64,000 nucleotides of DNA from Argentina anserina. Lineage: Eukaryota > Streptophyta > Magnoliopsida > Rosales > Rosaceae. The translations under genes and the position numbers were made by a program. The notes under the pieces are model-generated. The model searched no databases and was not told the origin of the DNA. It worked only from the letters and a program-made list of their open reading frames with translations. Numbering within the stretch: position 1 is the first letter of the stretch; every line of letters begins with the position of its first letter. Positions 47,211 through 61,185 of the stretch are shown one piece after another. The stretch is from assembly GCF_933775445.1 (NCBI RefSeq), contig NW_026089464.1:434001-498000 (forward strand). The letters are read 5' to 3'.

Positions 47211-50145
47211 ATGCGAGTTTCTATTGAATTTGAGAGTTTTGCAAGTGTGGGAGTGTGTTTCTTTCAATCTGAGTATCTTTACATCGTTTGCGTATCTTTA
47301 CTATTCCAATTGTGTATCTTTTCATTTCTCGTTTGAGTATCTTTCTGTAAGGCTTCTGATGCGAGTTTCTATTGTATTTGTGAGTTTTGCAAGTGTGGGA
47401 GTGTGTTTCTTTCAAACTGAGTTTCTTTACATCGTTTGCGTATCTTTACTATTCCAATTGTGTATCTTTACATCGTTTGCGTATCTTTACTATTCCAATT
47501 GTGGATCTTTTCATTTCTTGTTTGAGTATCTTTCTGTAAGGCTTTCTGATGCGAGTTTCTATTGTATTTGAGAGTTTTGCAAGTGTGGGAGTGTGTTTGT
47601 TTCAAACTGAGTATCTTTACATCGTTTGCGTATCTTTACTATTCCAATTGTGTATCTTTACATCGTTTGCGTATCTTTACTATTCCAATTGTGTATCTTT
47701 TCATTTCTTGTTTGAGTATCTTTCTGTAAGGCTTTCTGATGCGAGTTTCTATTGTATTTGAGAGTTTTGCAAGTGTGGGAGTGTGTTTCTTTTAAACTGA
47801 GTATCTTTACATCGTTTGCGTATCTTTACTATTCCAATTGTGTATCTTTTCATTTCTCGTTTGAGTATCTTTGTGTAAGGCTTCTGATGCGAGTTTCTAT
47901 TGTATTTGAGAGTTTTGCAAGTGTGGGAGTGTGTTTCTTTCAAACTGAGTATCTTTACATCGTTTGCGTATCTTTACTATTCCAATTGTGTATCTTTACA
48001 TCGTTTGCGTATCTTTACTATTCCAATTGTGTATCTTTTCATTTCTCGTTTGAGTATCTTTCTGTAAGGCTTTCCGATGCGAGTTTCTATTGAATTTGAG
48101 AGTTGTGCAAGTGTGGGAGTGTGTTTCCTTCAAACTGAGTATCTTTACATCGTTTGCGTATCTTTACTATTCCAATTGTGTATCTTTACATCGTTTGCGT
48201 ATCTTTACTATTCCAATTGTGTATCTTTTCATTTCTTGTTTGAGTATCTTTCTGTAAGGCTTTCTGATGCGAGTTTCTATTGTATTTGAGAGTTTTGCAA
48301 GTGTGGGAGTGTGTTTCTTTCAAACTGAGTATCTTTACATCGTTTGCGTATCTTTACTATTCCAATTGTGTATCTTTTCATTTCTCGTTTGAGTATCTTT
48401 GTGTAAGGCTTCTGATGCGAGTTTCTATTGTATTTGAGAGTTTTGCAAGTGTGGGAGTGTGTTTCTTTCAAACTGAGTATCTTTACATCGTTTGCGTATC
48501 TTTACTATTCCAATTGTGTATCTTTACATCGTTTGCGTATCTTTACTATTCCTATTGTGTATCTTTTCATTTCTCGTTTGAGTATCTTTCTGTAAGGCTT
48601 TCTGATGCGAGTTTCTATTGAATTTGAGAGTTTTGCAAGTGTGGGAGTGTGTTTCCTTCAAACTGAGTGTCTTTACATCGTTTGCGTATGTTTACTATTC
48701 CAATTGTGTATCTTTACATCGTTTGCGTATCTTTACTATTCCAATTGTGTATCTTTTCATTTCTCGTTTAAGTATCTTTCTGTAAGGCTTCTGATGCGAG
48801 TTTCTATTGTATTTGAGAGTTTTGCAAGTGTGGGAGTGTGTTTCTTTCAAACTGAGTATCTTTACATCGTTTGCGTATCTTTACTATTCCAATTGTGTAT
48901 CTTTTCATTTCTTGTTTGAGTATCTTTCTGTAAGGCTTTCTGATGCGAGTTTCTATTGTATTTGAGAGTTTTGCAAGTGTGGGAGTGTGTTTCTTTCAAT
49001 CTGAGTATCTTTAGATCGTTTGCGTATCTTTACTATTCCAATTGTGTATCTTTACATCGTTTGCGTATCTTTACTATTCCAATTGTGTATCTTTTCATTT
49101 CACGTTTGAGTATCTTTCTGTAAGGCTTTCTGATGCGAGTTTCTATTGAATTTGAGAGTTTTGCAACTGTGGGAGTGTGTTTCTTTCAAACTGAGTATCT
49201 TTACATCGTTTGCGTATCTTTACTATTCCAATTGTGTATCTTTACATCGTTTGCGTATCTTTACTATTCCAATTGTGTATCTTTTCATTTCTCGTTTGAG
49301 TATCTTTCTGTAAGGCTTTCTGATGCGAGTTTCTATTGAATTTGAGAGTTGTGCAAGTGTGGGAGTGTGTTTCCTTCAAACTGAGTATCTTTACATCGTT
49401 TGCGTATCTTTACTATTCCAATTGTGTATCTTTTCATTTCTCGTTTGAGTATCTTTGTGTAAGGCTTCTGATGCGAGTTTCTATTGTATTTGAGAGTTTT
49501 GCAAGTGTGGGAGTGTGTTTCTTTCAAACTGAGTATCTTTACATCGTTTGCGTATCTTTACTATTCCAATTGTGTATCTTTTCATTTCTCGTTTGAGTAT
49601 CTTTCTGTAAGGCTTCTGATGCGAGTTTCTATTGTATTTGAGAGTTTTGCAAGTGTGGGAGTGTGTTTCTTTCAAACTGAGTATCTTTACATCGTTTGCG
49701 TATCTTTACTATTCCAATTGTGTATCTTTTCATTTCTCGTTTGAGTATCTTTCTGTAAGGCTTCTGATGCGAGTTTCTATTGAATTTGAGAGTTTTGCAA
49801 GTGTGGGAGTGTGTTTCTTTCAATCTGAGTATCTTTACATCGTTTGCGTATCTTTACTATTCCAATTGTGTATCTTTTCATTTCTCGTTTGAGTATCTTT
49901 CTGTAAGGCTTCTGATGCGAGTTTCTATTGTATTTGAGAGTTTTGCAAGTGTGGGAGTGTGTTTCTTTCAAACTGAGTATCTTTACATCGTTTGCGTATC
50001 TTTACTATTGCAATTGTGTATCTTTACATCGTTTGCGTATCTTTACTATTCCAATTGTGTATCTTTACATCGTTTGCGTATCTTTACTATTCCAATTGTG
50101 TATCTTTTGATTTCTCGTTTGAGTATCTTTCTGTAAGGCTTTCCG
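47211..50145 (+). repeat. Higher-order repeat block C1 (2,935 bp, 17 units)
   Basis: Unit lengths are 148, 190, 190, 148, 190, 190, 148, 190, 189, 149, 190, 190, four of 148, then 231. The block repeats at 52340-55274 (offset 5,129 bp) with shared private variants such as gtttgtttcaaac (47598), gagtgtcttt (48667) and tttagatcg (49011). The five blocks C1-C5 tile the last 17 kb of the window. Confidence 0.9.
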
Positions 50146-52339
50146 ATGCGAGTTTCTATTGAATTTGAGAGTTTTGCAAGTGTGGGAGTGTGTTTCTTTC
50201 AATCTGAGTATCTTTACATCGTTTGCGTATCTTTACTATTCCAATTGTGTATCTTTTCATTTCTCGTTTGAGTATCTTTCTGTAAGGCTTCTGATGCGAG
50301 TTTCTATTGTATTTGAGAGTTTTGCAAGTGTGGGAGTGTGTTTCTTTCAAACTGAGTTTCTTTACATCGTTTGCGTATCTTTACTATTCCAATTGTGTAT
50401 CTTTACATCGTTTGCGTATCTTTACTATTCCAATTGTGGATCTTTTCATTTCTTGTTTGAGTATCTTTCTGTCAGGCTTTCTGATGCGAGTTTCTATTGT
50501 ATTTGAGAGTTTTGCAAGTGTGGGAGTGTGTTTCTTTCAAACTGAGTATCTTTACATCGTTTGCGTATCTTTACTATTCCAATTGTGTATCTTTACATCG
50601 TTTGCGTATCTTTACTATTCCAATTGTGTATCTTTTCATTTCTTGTTTGAGTATCTTTCTGTAAGGCTTTCTGATGCGAGTTTCTATTGTATTGGAGAGT
50701 TTTGCAAGTGTGGGAGTGTGTTTCTTTAAAACTGAGTATCTTTACATCGTTTGCGTATCTTTACTATTCCAATTTTGTATCTTTTCATTTCTCGTTTGAG
50801 TATCTTTGTGTAAGGCTTCTGATGCGAGTTTCTATTGTATTTGAGAGTTTTGCAAGTGTGGGAGTGTGTTTCTTTCAAACTGAGTATCTTTACATCGTTT
50901 GCGTATCTTTACTATTCCAATTGTGTATCTTTACATCGTTTGCGTATCTTTACTATTCCAATTGTGTATCTTTTCATTTCTCGTTTGAGTATCTTTCTGT
51001 AAGGCTTTCCGATGCGAGTTTCTATTGAATTTGAGAGTTGTGCAAGTGTGGGAGTGTGTTTCCTTCAAACTGAGTATCTTTACATCGTTTGCGTATCTTT
51101 ACTATTCCAATTGTGTATCTTTACATCGTTTGCGTATCTTTACTATTCCAATTGTGTATCTTTTCATTTCTTGTTTGAGTATCTTTCTGTAAGTCTTTCT
51201 GATGCGAGTTTCTATTGTATTTGAGAGTTTTGCAAGTGTGGGAGTGTGTTTCTTTCAAACTGAGTATCTTTACATCGTTTGCGTATCTTTACTATTCCAA
51301 TTGTGTATCTTTTCATTTCTCGTTTGAGTATCTTTGTGTAAGGCTTCTGATGCGAGTTTCTATTGTATTTGAGAGTTTTGCAAGTGTGGGAGTGTGTTTC
51401 TTTCAAACTGAGTATCTTTACATCGTTTGCGTATCTTTACTATTCCAATTGTGTATCTTTACATCGTTTGCGTATCTTTACTATTCCAATTGTGTATCTT
51501 TTCATTTCTCGTTTGAGTATCTTTCTGTAAGGCTTTCTGATGCGAGTTTCTATTGAATTTGAGAGTTTTGCAAGTGTGGGAGTGTGTTTCCTTCAAACTG
51601 AGTATCTTTACATCGTTTGCGTATGTTTACTATTCCAATTGTGTATCTTTACATCGTTTGCGTATCTTTACTATTCCAATTGTGTATCTTTTCATTTCTC
51701 GTTTAAGTATCTTTCTGTAAGGCTTCTGATGCGAGTTTCTATTGTATTTGAGAGTTTTGCAAGTGTGGGAGTGTGTTTCTTTCAAACTGAGTATCTTTAC
51801 ATCGTTTGCGTATCTTTACTATTCCAATTGTGTATCTTTTCATTTCTTGTTTGAGTATCTTTCTGTAAGGCTTTCTGATGCGAGTTTCTATTGTATTTGA
51901 GAGTTTTGCAAGTGTGGGAGTGTGTTTCTTTCAATCTGAGTATCTTTACATCGTTTGCGTATCTTTACTATTCCAATTGTGTATCTTTACATCGTTTGCG
52001 TATCTTTACTATTCCAATTGTGTATCTTTTCATTTCTTGTTTGAGTATCTTTCTGTAAGGCTTTCTGATGCGAGTTTCTATTGAATTTGAGAGTTTTGCA
52101 ACTGTGGGAGTGTGTTTCTTTCAAACTGAGTATCTTTACATCGTTTGCGTATCTTTACTATTCCAATTGTGTATCTTTACATCGTTTGCGTATCTTTACT
52201 ATTCCAATTGTGTATCTTTACATCGTTTGCGTATCTTTACTATTCCAATTGTGTATCTTTACATCGTTTGCGTATCTTTACTATTCCAATTGTGTATCTT
52301 TTCATTTCTCGTTTGAGTATCTTTCTGTAAGGCTTTCCG
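50146..52339 (+). repeat. Higher-order repeat block C2 (2,194 bp, 12 units)
   Basis: The first eleven units match block C1 in length order. The block then ends in a single 272-bp unit (52068) where C1 has a 190-bp unit, another 190-bp unit, four 148-bp units and a 231-bp unit. The 741-bp difference and the fusion of one plus two extra 41-bp subrepeats into one unit with three extra fit a deletion by misaligned exchange within the 41-bp subrepeats. Private marks are ctgtcaggc (50471) and attggagag (50692). Confidence 0.85.
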
Positions 52340-55274
52340 ATGCGAGTTTCTATTGAATTTGAGAGTTTTGCAAGTGTGGGAGTGTGTTTCTTTCAATCTG
52401 AGTATCTTTACATCGTTTGCGTATCTTTACTATTCCAATTGTGTATCTTTTCATTTCTCGTTTGAGTATCTTTCTGTAAGGCTTCTGATGCGAGTTTCTA
52501 TTGTATTTGAGAGTTTTGCAAGTGTGGGAGTGTGTTTCTTTCAAACTGAGTTTCTTTACATCGTTTGCGTATCTTTACTATTCCAATTGTGTATCTTTAC
52601 ATCGTTTGCGTATCTTTACTATTCCAATTGTGGATCTTTTCATTTCTTGTTTGAGTATCTTTCTGTAAGGCTTTCTGATGCGAGTTTCTATTGTATTTGA
52701 GAGTTTTGCAAGTGTGGGAGTGTGTTTGTTTCAAACTGAGTATCTTTACATCGTTTGCGTATCTTTACTATTCCAATTGTGTATCTTTACATCGTTTGCG
52801 TATCTTTACTATTCCAATTGTGTATCTTTTCATTTCTTGTTTGAGTATCTTTCTGTAAGGCTTTCTGATGCGAGTTTCTATTGTATTTGAGAGTTTTGCA
52901 AGTGTGGGAGTGTGTTTCTTTTAAACTGAGTATCTTTACATCGTTTGCGTATCTTTACTATTCCAATTGTGTATCTTTTCATTTCTCGTTTGAGTATCTT
53001 TGTGTAAGGCTTCTGATGCGAGTTTCTATTGTATTTGAGAGTTTTGCAAGTGTGGGAGTGTGTTTCTTTCAAACTGAGTATCTTTACATCGTTTGCGTAT
53101 CTTTACTATTCCAATTGTGTATCTTTACATCGTTTGCGTATCTTTACTATTCCAATTGTGTATCTTTTCATTTCTCGTTTGAGTATCTTTCTGTAAGGCT
53201 TTCCGATGCGAGTTTCTATTGAATTTGAGAGTTGTGCAAGTGTGGGAGTGTGTTTCCTTCAAACTGAGTATCTTTACATCGTTTGCGTATCTTTACTATT
53301 CCAATTGTGTATCTTTACATCGTTTGCGTATCTTTACTATTCCAATTGTGTATCTTTTCATTTCTTGTTTGAGTATCTTTCTGTAAGGCTTTCTGATGCG
53401 AGTTTCTATTGTATTTGAGAGTTTTGCAAGTGTGGGAGTGTGTTTCTTTCAAACTGAGTATCTTTACATCGTTTGCGTATCTTTACTATTCCAATTGTGT
53501 ATCTTTTCATTTCTCGTTTGAGTATCTTTGTGTAAGGCTTCTGATGCGAGTTTCTATTGTATTTGAGAGTTTTGCAAGTGTGGGAGTGTGTTTCTTTCAA
53601 ACTGAGTATCTTTACATCGTTTGCGTATCTTTACTATTCCAATTGTGTATCTTTACATCGTTTGCGTATCTTTACTATTCCTATTGTGTATCTTTTCATT
53701 TCTCGTTTGAGTATCTTTCTGTAAGGCTTTCTGATGCGAGTTTCTATTGAATTTGAGAGTTTTGCAAGTGTGGGAGTGTGTTTCCTTCAAACTGAGTGTC
53801 TTTACATCGTTTGCGTATGTTTACTATTCCAATTGTGTATCTTTACATCGTTTGCGTATCTTTACTATTCCAATTGTGTATCTTTTCATTTCTCGTTTAA
53901 GTATCTTTCTGTAAGGCTTCTGATGCGAGTTTCTATTGTATTTGAGAGTTTTGCAAGTGTGGGAGTGTGTTTCTTTCAAACTGAGTATCTTTACATCGTT
54001 TGCGTATCTTTACTATTCCAATTGTGTATCTTTTCATTTCTTGTTTGAGTATCTTTCTGTAAGGCTTTCTGATGCGAGTTTCTATTGTATTTGAGAGTTT
54101 TGCAAGTGTGGGAGTGTGTTTCTTTCAATCTGAGTATCTTTAGATCGTTTGCGTATCTTTACTATTCCAATTGTGTATCTTTACATCGTTTGCGTATCTT
54201 TACTATTCCAATTGTGTATCTTTTCATTTCACGTTTGAGTATCTTTCTGTAAGGCTTTCTGATGCGAGTTTCTATTGAATTTGAGAGTTTTGCAACTGTG
54301 GGAGTGTGTTTCTTTCAAACTGAGTATCTTTACATCGTTTGCGTATCTTTACTATTCCAATTGTGTATCTTTACATCGTTTGCGTATCTTTACTATTCCA
54401 ATTGTGTATCTTTTCATTTCTCGTTTGAGTATCTTTCTGTAAGGCTTTCTGATGCGAGTTTCTATTGAATTTGAGAGTTGTGCAAGTGTGGGAGTGTGTT
54501 TCCTTCAAACTGAGTATCTTTACATCGTTTGCGTATCTTTACTATTCCAATTGTGTATCTTTTCATTTCTCGTTTGAGTATCTTTGTGTAAGGCTTCTGA
54601 TGCGAGTTTCTATTGTATTTGAGAGTTTTGCAAGTGTGGGAGTGTGTTTCTTTCAAACTGAGTATCTTTACATCGTTTGCGTATCTTTACTATTCCAATT
54701 GTGTATCTTTTCATTTCTCGTTTGAGTATCTTTCTGTAAGGCTTCTGATGCGAGTTTCTATTGTATTTGAGAGTTTTGCAAGTGTGGGAGTGTGTTTCTT
54801 TCAAACTGAGTATCTTTACATCGTTTGCGTATCTTTACTATTCCAATTGTGTATCTTTTCATTTCTCGTTTGAGTATCTTTCTGTAAGGCTTCTGATGCG
54901 AGTTTCTATTGAATTTGAGAGTTTTGCAAGTGTGGGAGTGTGTTTCTTTCAATCTGAGTATCTTTACATCGTTTGCGTATCTTTACTATTCCAATTGTGT
55001 ATCTTTTCATTTCTCGTTTGAGTATCTTTCTGTAAGGCTTCTGATGCGAGTTTCTATTGTATTTGAGAGTTTTGCAAGTGTGGGAGTGTGTTTCTTTCAA
55101 ACTGAGTATCTTTACATCGTTTGCGTATCTTTACTATTGCAATTGTGTATCTTTACATCGTTTGCGTATCTTTACTATTCCAATTGTGTATCTTTACATC
55201 GTTTGCGTATCTTTACTATTCCAATTGTGTATCTTTTGATTTCTCGTTTGAGTATCTTTCTGTAAGGCTTTCCG
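52340..55274 (+). repeat. Higher-order repeat block C3 (2,935 bp, copy of C1)
   Basis: Same 17-unit order as C1 at a 5,129-bp offset. It shares tttagatcg, gagtgtcttt and the ctattgcaat plus cttttgattt pair in the last unit. I see very few differences over the block, so the C1+C2 pair was duplicated as a 5.1-kb segment recently. Confidence 0.9.
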
Positions 55275-58200
55275 ATGCGAGTTTCTATTGAATTTGAGAG
55301 TTTTGCAAGTGTGGGAGTGTGTTTCTTTCAATCTGAGTATCTTTACATCGTTTGCGTATCTTTACTATTCCAATTGTGTATCTTTTCATTTCTCGTTTGA
55401 GTATCTTTCTGTAAGGCTTCTGATGCGAGTTTCTATTGTATTTGAGAGTTTTGCAAGTGTGGGAGTGTGTTTCTTTCAAACTGAGTTTCTTTACATCGTT
55501 TGCGTATCTTTACTATTCCAATTGTGTATCTTTACATCGTTTGCGTATCTTTACTATTCCAATTGTGGATCTTTTCATTTCTTGTTTGAGTATCTTTCTG
55601 TCAGGCTTTCTGATGCGAGTTTCTATTGTATTTGAGAGTTTTGCAAGTGTGGGAGTGTGTTTCTTTCAAACTGAGTATCTTTACATCGTTTGCGTATCTT
55701 TACTATTCCAATTGTGTATCTTTACATCGTTTGCGTATCTTTACTATTCCAATTGTGTATCTTTTCATTTCTTGTTTGAGTATCTTTCTGTAAGGCTTTC
55801 TGATGCGAGTTTCTATTGTATTGGAGAGTTTTGCAAGTGTGGGAGTGTGTTTCTTTTAAACTGAGTATCTTTACATCGTTTGCGTATCTTTACTATTCCA
55901 ATTTTGTATCTTTTCATTTCTCGTTTGAGTATCTTTGTGTAAGGCTTCTGATGCGAGTTTCTATTGTATTTGAGAGTTTTGCAAGTGTGGGAGTGTGTTT
56001 CTTTCAAACTGAGTATCTTTACATCGTTTGCGTATCTTTACTATTCCAATTGTGTATCTTTACATCGTTTGCGTATCTTTACTATTCCAATTGTGTATCT
56101 TTTCATTTCTCGTTTGAGTATCTTTCTGTAAGGCTTTCCGATGCGAGTTTCTATTGAATTTGAGAGTTGTGCAAGTGTGGGAGTGTGTTTCCTTCAAACT
56201 GAGTATCTTTACATCGTTTGCGTATCTTTACTATTCCAATTGTGTATCTTTACATCGTTTGCGTATCTTTACTATTCCAATTGTGTATCTTTTCATTTCT
56301 TGTTTGAGTATCTTTCTGTAAGTCTTTCTGATGCGAGTTTCTATTGTATTTGAGAGTTTTGCAAGTGTGGGAGTGTGTTTCTTTCAAACTGAGTATCTTT
56401 ACATCGTTTGCGTATCTTTACTATTCCAATTGTGTATCTTTTCATTTCTCGTTTGAGTATCTTTGTGTAAGGCTTCTGATGCGAGTTTCTATTGTATTTG
56501 AGAGTTTTGCAAGTGTGGGAGTGTGTTTCTTTCAAACTGAGTATCTTTACATCGTTTGCGTATCTTTACTATTCCAATTGTGTATCTTTACATCGTTTGC
56601 GTATCTTTACTATTCCTATTGTGTATCTTTTCATTTCTCGTTTGAGTATCTTTCTGTAAGGCTTTCTGATGCGAGTTTCTATTGAATTTGAGAGTTTTGC
56701 AAGTGTGGGAGTGTGTTTCCTTCAAACTGAGTATCTTTACATCGTTTGCGTATGTTTACTATTCCAATTGTGTATCTTTACATCGTTTGCGTATCTTTAC
56801 TATTCCAATTGTGTATCTTTTCATTTCTCGTTTAAGTATCTTTCTGTAAGGCTTCTGATGCGAGTTTCTATTGTATTTGAGAGTTTTGCAAGTGTGGGAG
56901 TGTGTTTCTTTCAAACTGAGTATCTTTACATCGTTTGCGTATCTTTACTATTCCAATTGTGTATCTTTTCATTTCTTGTTTGAGTATCTTTCTGTAAGGC
57001 TTTCTGATGCGAGTTTCTATTGTATTTGAGAGTTTTGCAAGTGTGGGAGTGTGTTTCTTTCAATCTGAGTATCTTTACATCGTTTGCGTATCTTTACTAT
57101 TCCAATTGTGTATCTTTACATCGTTTGCGTATCTTTACTATTCCAATTGTGTATCTTTTCATTTCTTGTTTGAGTATCTTTCTGTAAGGCTTTCTGATGC
57201 GAGTTTCTATTGAATTTGAGAGTTTTGCAACTGTGGGAGTGTGTTTCTTTCAAACTGAGTATCTTTACATCGTTTGCGTATCTTTACTATTCCAATTGTG
57301 TATCTTTACATCGTTTGCGTATCTTTACTATTCCAATTGTGTATCTTTTCATTTCTCGTTTGAGTATCTTTCTGTAAGGCTTTCTGATGCGAGTTTCTAT
57401 TGAATTTGAGAGTTGTGCAAGTGTGGGAGTGTGTTTCCTTCAAACTGAGTATCTTTACATCGTTTGCGTATGTTTACTATTCCAATTGTGTATCTTTACA
57501 TCGTTTGCGTATCTTTACTATTCCAATTGTGTATCTTTTCATTTCTCGTTTAAGTATCTTTCTGTAAGGCTTCTGATGCGAGTTTCTATTGTATTTGAGA
57601 GTTTTGCAAGTGTGGGAGTGTGTTTCTTTCAAACTGAGTATCTTTACATCGTTTGCGTATCTTTACTATTCCAATTGTGTATCTTTTCATTTCTTGTTTG
57701 AGTATCTTTCTGTAAGGCTTTCTGATGCGAGTTTCTATTGTATTTGAGAGTTTTGCAAGTGTGGGAGTGTGTTTCTTTCAATCTGAGTATCTTTACATCG
57801 TTTGCGTATCTTTACTATTCCAATTGTGTATCTTTACATCGTTTGCGTATCTTTACTATTCCAATTGTGTATCTTTTCATTTCACGTTTGAGTATCTTTC
57901 TGTAAGGCTTTCTGATGCGAGTTTCTATTGAATTTGAGAGTTTTGCAACTGTGGGAGTGTGTTTCTTTCAAACTGAGTATCTTTACATCGTTTGCGTATC
58001 TTTACTATTCCAATTGTGTATCTTTACATCGTTTGCGTATCTTTACTATTCCAATTGTGTATCTTTTCATTTCTCGTTTGAGTATCTTTCTGTAAGGCTT
58101 TCTGATGCGAGTTTCTATTGAATTTGAGAGTTGTGCAAGTGTGGGAGTGTGTTTCCTTCAAACTGAGTATCTTTACATCGTTTGCGTATCTTTACTATTC

Positions 58201-58926
58201 CAATTGTGTATCTTTTCATTTCTCGTTTGAGTATCTTTGTGTAAGGCTTCTGATGCGAGTTTCTATTGTATTTGAGAGTTTTGCAAGTGTGGGAGTGTGT
58301 TTCTTTCAAACTGAGTATCTTTACATCGTTTGCGTATCTTTACTATTCCAATTGTGTATCTTTTCATTTCTCGTTTGAGTATCTTTCTGTAAGGCTTCTG
58401 ATGCGAGTTTCTATTGTATTTGAGAGTTTTGCAAGTGTGGGAGTGTGTTTCTTTCAAACTGAGTATCTTTACATCGTTTCGTATCTTTACTATTCCAATT
58501 GTGTATCTTTTCATTTCTCGTTTGAGTATCTTTCTGTAAGGCTTCTGATGCGAGTTTCTATTGAATTTGAGAGTTTTGCAAGTGTGGGAGTGTGTTTCTT
58601 TCAATCTGAGTATCTTTACATCGTTTGCGTATCTTTACTATTCCAATTGTGTATCTTTTCATTTCTCGTTTGAGTATCTTTCTGTAAGGCTTCTGATGCG
58701 AGTTTCTATTGTATTTGAGAGTTTTGCAAGTGTGGGAGTGTGTTTCTTTCAAACTGAGTATCTTTACATCGTTTGCGTATCTTTACTATTGCAATTGTGT
58801 ATCTTTACATCGTTTGCGTATCTTTACTATTCCAATTGTGTATCTTTACATCGTTTGCGTATCTTTACTATTCCAATTGTGTATCTTTTGATTTCTCGTT
58901 TGAGTATCTTTCTGTAAGGCTTTCCG
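55275..58926 (+). repeat. Higher-order repeat block C4 (3,652 bp, 21 units)
   Basis: This block starts like C2, including ctgtcaggc and attggagag, but has an additional four-unit, 718-bp segment: 57387-58104 repeats the plan of 56669-57386 (189, 149, 190, 190 bp). The unit at 57387 is a hybrid that combines gttgtgcaag with gtatgttta. A single-base deletion (catcgtttcg, 58473) marks the unit at 58401. Confidence 0.85.
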
Positions 58927-61185
58927 ATGCGAGTTTCTATTGAATTTGAGAGTTTTGCAAGTGTGGGAGTGTGTTTCTTTCAATCTGAGTATCTTTACAT
59001 CGTTTGCGTATCTTTACTATTCCAATTGTGTATCTTTTCATTTCTCGTTTGAGTATCTTTCTGTAAGGCTTCTGATGCGAGTTTCTATTGTATTTGAGAG
59101 TTTTGCAAGTGTGGGAGTGTGTTTCTTTCAAACTGAGTTTCTTTACATCGTTTGCGTATCTTTACTATTCCAATTGTGTATCTTTACATCGTTTGCGTAT
59201 CTTTACTATTCCAATTGTGGATCTTTTCATTTCTTGTTTGAGTATCTTTCTGTCAGGCTTTCTGATGCGAGTTTCTATTGTATTTGAGAGTTTTGCAAGT
59301 GTGGGAGTGTGTTTCTTTCAAACTGAGTATCTTTACATCGTTTGCGTATCTTTACTATTCCAATTGTGTATCTTTACATCGTTTGCGTATCTTTACTATT
59401 CCAATTGTGTATCTTTTCATTTCTTGTTTGAGTATCTTTCTGTAAGGCTTTCTGATGCGAGTTTCTATTGTATTGGAGAGTTTTGCAAGTGTGGGAGTGT
59501 GTTTCTTTTAAACTGAGTATCTTTACATCGTTTGCGTATCTTTACTATTCCAATTTTGTATCTTTACATCGTTTGCGTATCTTTACTATTCCAATTGTGT
59601 ATCTTTTCATTTCTCGTTTGAGTATCTTTCTGTAAGGCTTTCTGATGCGAGTTTCTATTGAATTTGAGAGTTGTGCAAGTGTGGGAGTGTGTTTCCTTCA
59701 AACTGAGTATCTTTACATCGTTTGCGTATGTTTACTATTCCAATTGTGTATCTTTACATCGTTTGCGTATCTTTACTATTCCAATTGTGTATCTTTTCAT
59801 TTCTCGTTTAAGTATCTTTCTGTAAGGCTTCTGATGCGAGTTTCTATTGTATTTGAGAGTTTTGCAAGTGTGGGAGTGTGTTTCTTTCAAACTGAGTATC
59901 TTTACATCGTTTGCGTATCTTTACTATTCCAATTGTGTATCTTTTCATTTCTTGTTTGAGTATCTTTCTGTAAGGCTTTCTGATGCGAGTTTCTATTGTA
60001 TTTGAGAGTTTTGCAAGTGTGGGAGTGTGTTTCTTTCAATCTGAGTATCTTTACATCGTTTGCGTATCTTTACTATTCCAATTGTGTATCTTTACATCGT
60101 TTGCGTATCTTTACTATTCCAATTGTGTATCTTTTCATTTCACGTTTGAGTATCTTTCTGTAAGGCTTTCTGATGCGAGTTTCTATTGAATTTGAGAGTT
60201 TTGCAACTGTGGGAGTGTGTTTCTTTCAAACTGAGTATCTTTACATCGTTTGCGTATCTTTACTATTCCAATTGTGTATCTTTACATCGTTTGCGTATCT
60301 TTACTATTCCAATTGTGTATCTTTTCATTTCTCGTTTGAGTATCTTTCTGTAAGGCTTTCTGATGCGAGTTTCTATTGAATTTGAGAGTTGTGCAAGTGT
60401 GGGAGTGTGTTTCCTTCAAACTGAGTATCTTTACATCGTTTGCGTATCTTTACTATTCCAATTGTGTATCTTTTCATTTCTCGTTTGAGTATCTTTGTGT
60501 AAGGCTTCTGATGCGAGTTTCTATTGTATTTGAGAGTTTTGCAAGTGTGGGAGTGTGTTTCTTTCAAACTGAGTATCTTTACATCGTTTGCGTATCTTTA
60601 CTATTCCAATTGTGTATCTTTTCATTTCTCGTTTGAGTATCTTTCTGTAAGGCTTCTGATGCGAGTTTCTATTGTATTTGAGAGTTTTGCAAGTGTGGGA
60701 GTGTGTTTCTTTCAAACTGAGTATCTTTACATCGTTTGCGTATCTTTACTATTCCAATTGTGTATCTTTTCATTTCTCGTTTGAGTATCTTTCTGTAAGG
60801 CTTCTGATGCGAGTTTCTATTGAATTTGAGAGTTTTGCAAGTGTGGGAGTGTGTTTCTTTCAATCTGAGTATCTTTACATCGTTTGCGTATCTTTACTAT
60901 TCCAATTGTGTATCTTTTCATTTCTCGTTTGAGTATCTTTCTGTAAGGCTTCTGATGCGAGTTTCTATTGTATTTGAGAGTTTTGCAAGTGTGGGAGTGT
61001 GTTTCTTTCAAACTGAGTATCTTTACATCGTTTGCGTATCTTTACTATTGCAATTGTGTATCTTTACATCGTTTGCGTATCTTTACTATTCCAATTGTGT
61101 ATCTTTACATCGTTTGCGTATCTTTACTATTCCAATTGTGTATCTTTTGATTTCTCGTTTGAGTATCTTTCTGTAAGGCTTTCCG
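58927..61185 (+). repeat. Higher-order repeat block C5 (2,259 bp, recombinant)
   Basis: Positions 58927 to about 59564 match 55275-55912, and from there on the block matches the region beginning at about 57307. The switch occurs in the gtatcttt shared by modules at 59557-59564: C4 continues with the 23-bp module after the rare caatttt, but C5 continues with a 19-bp module. This is a clean deletion junction of about 1.39 kb relative to C4. Confidence 0.88.
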
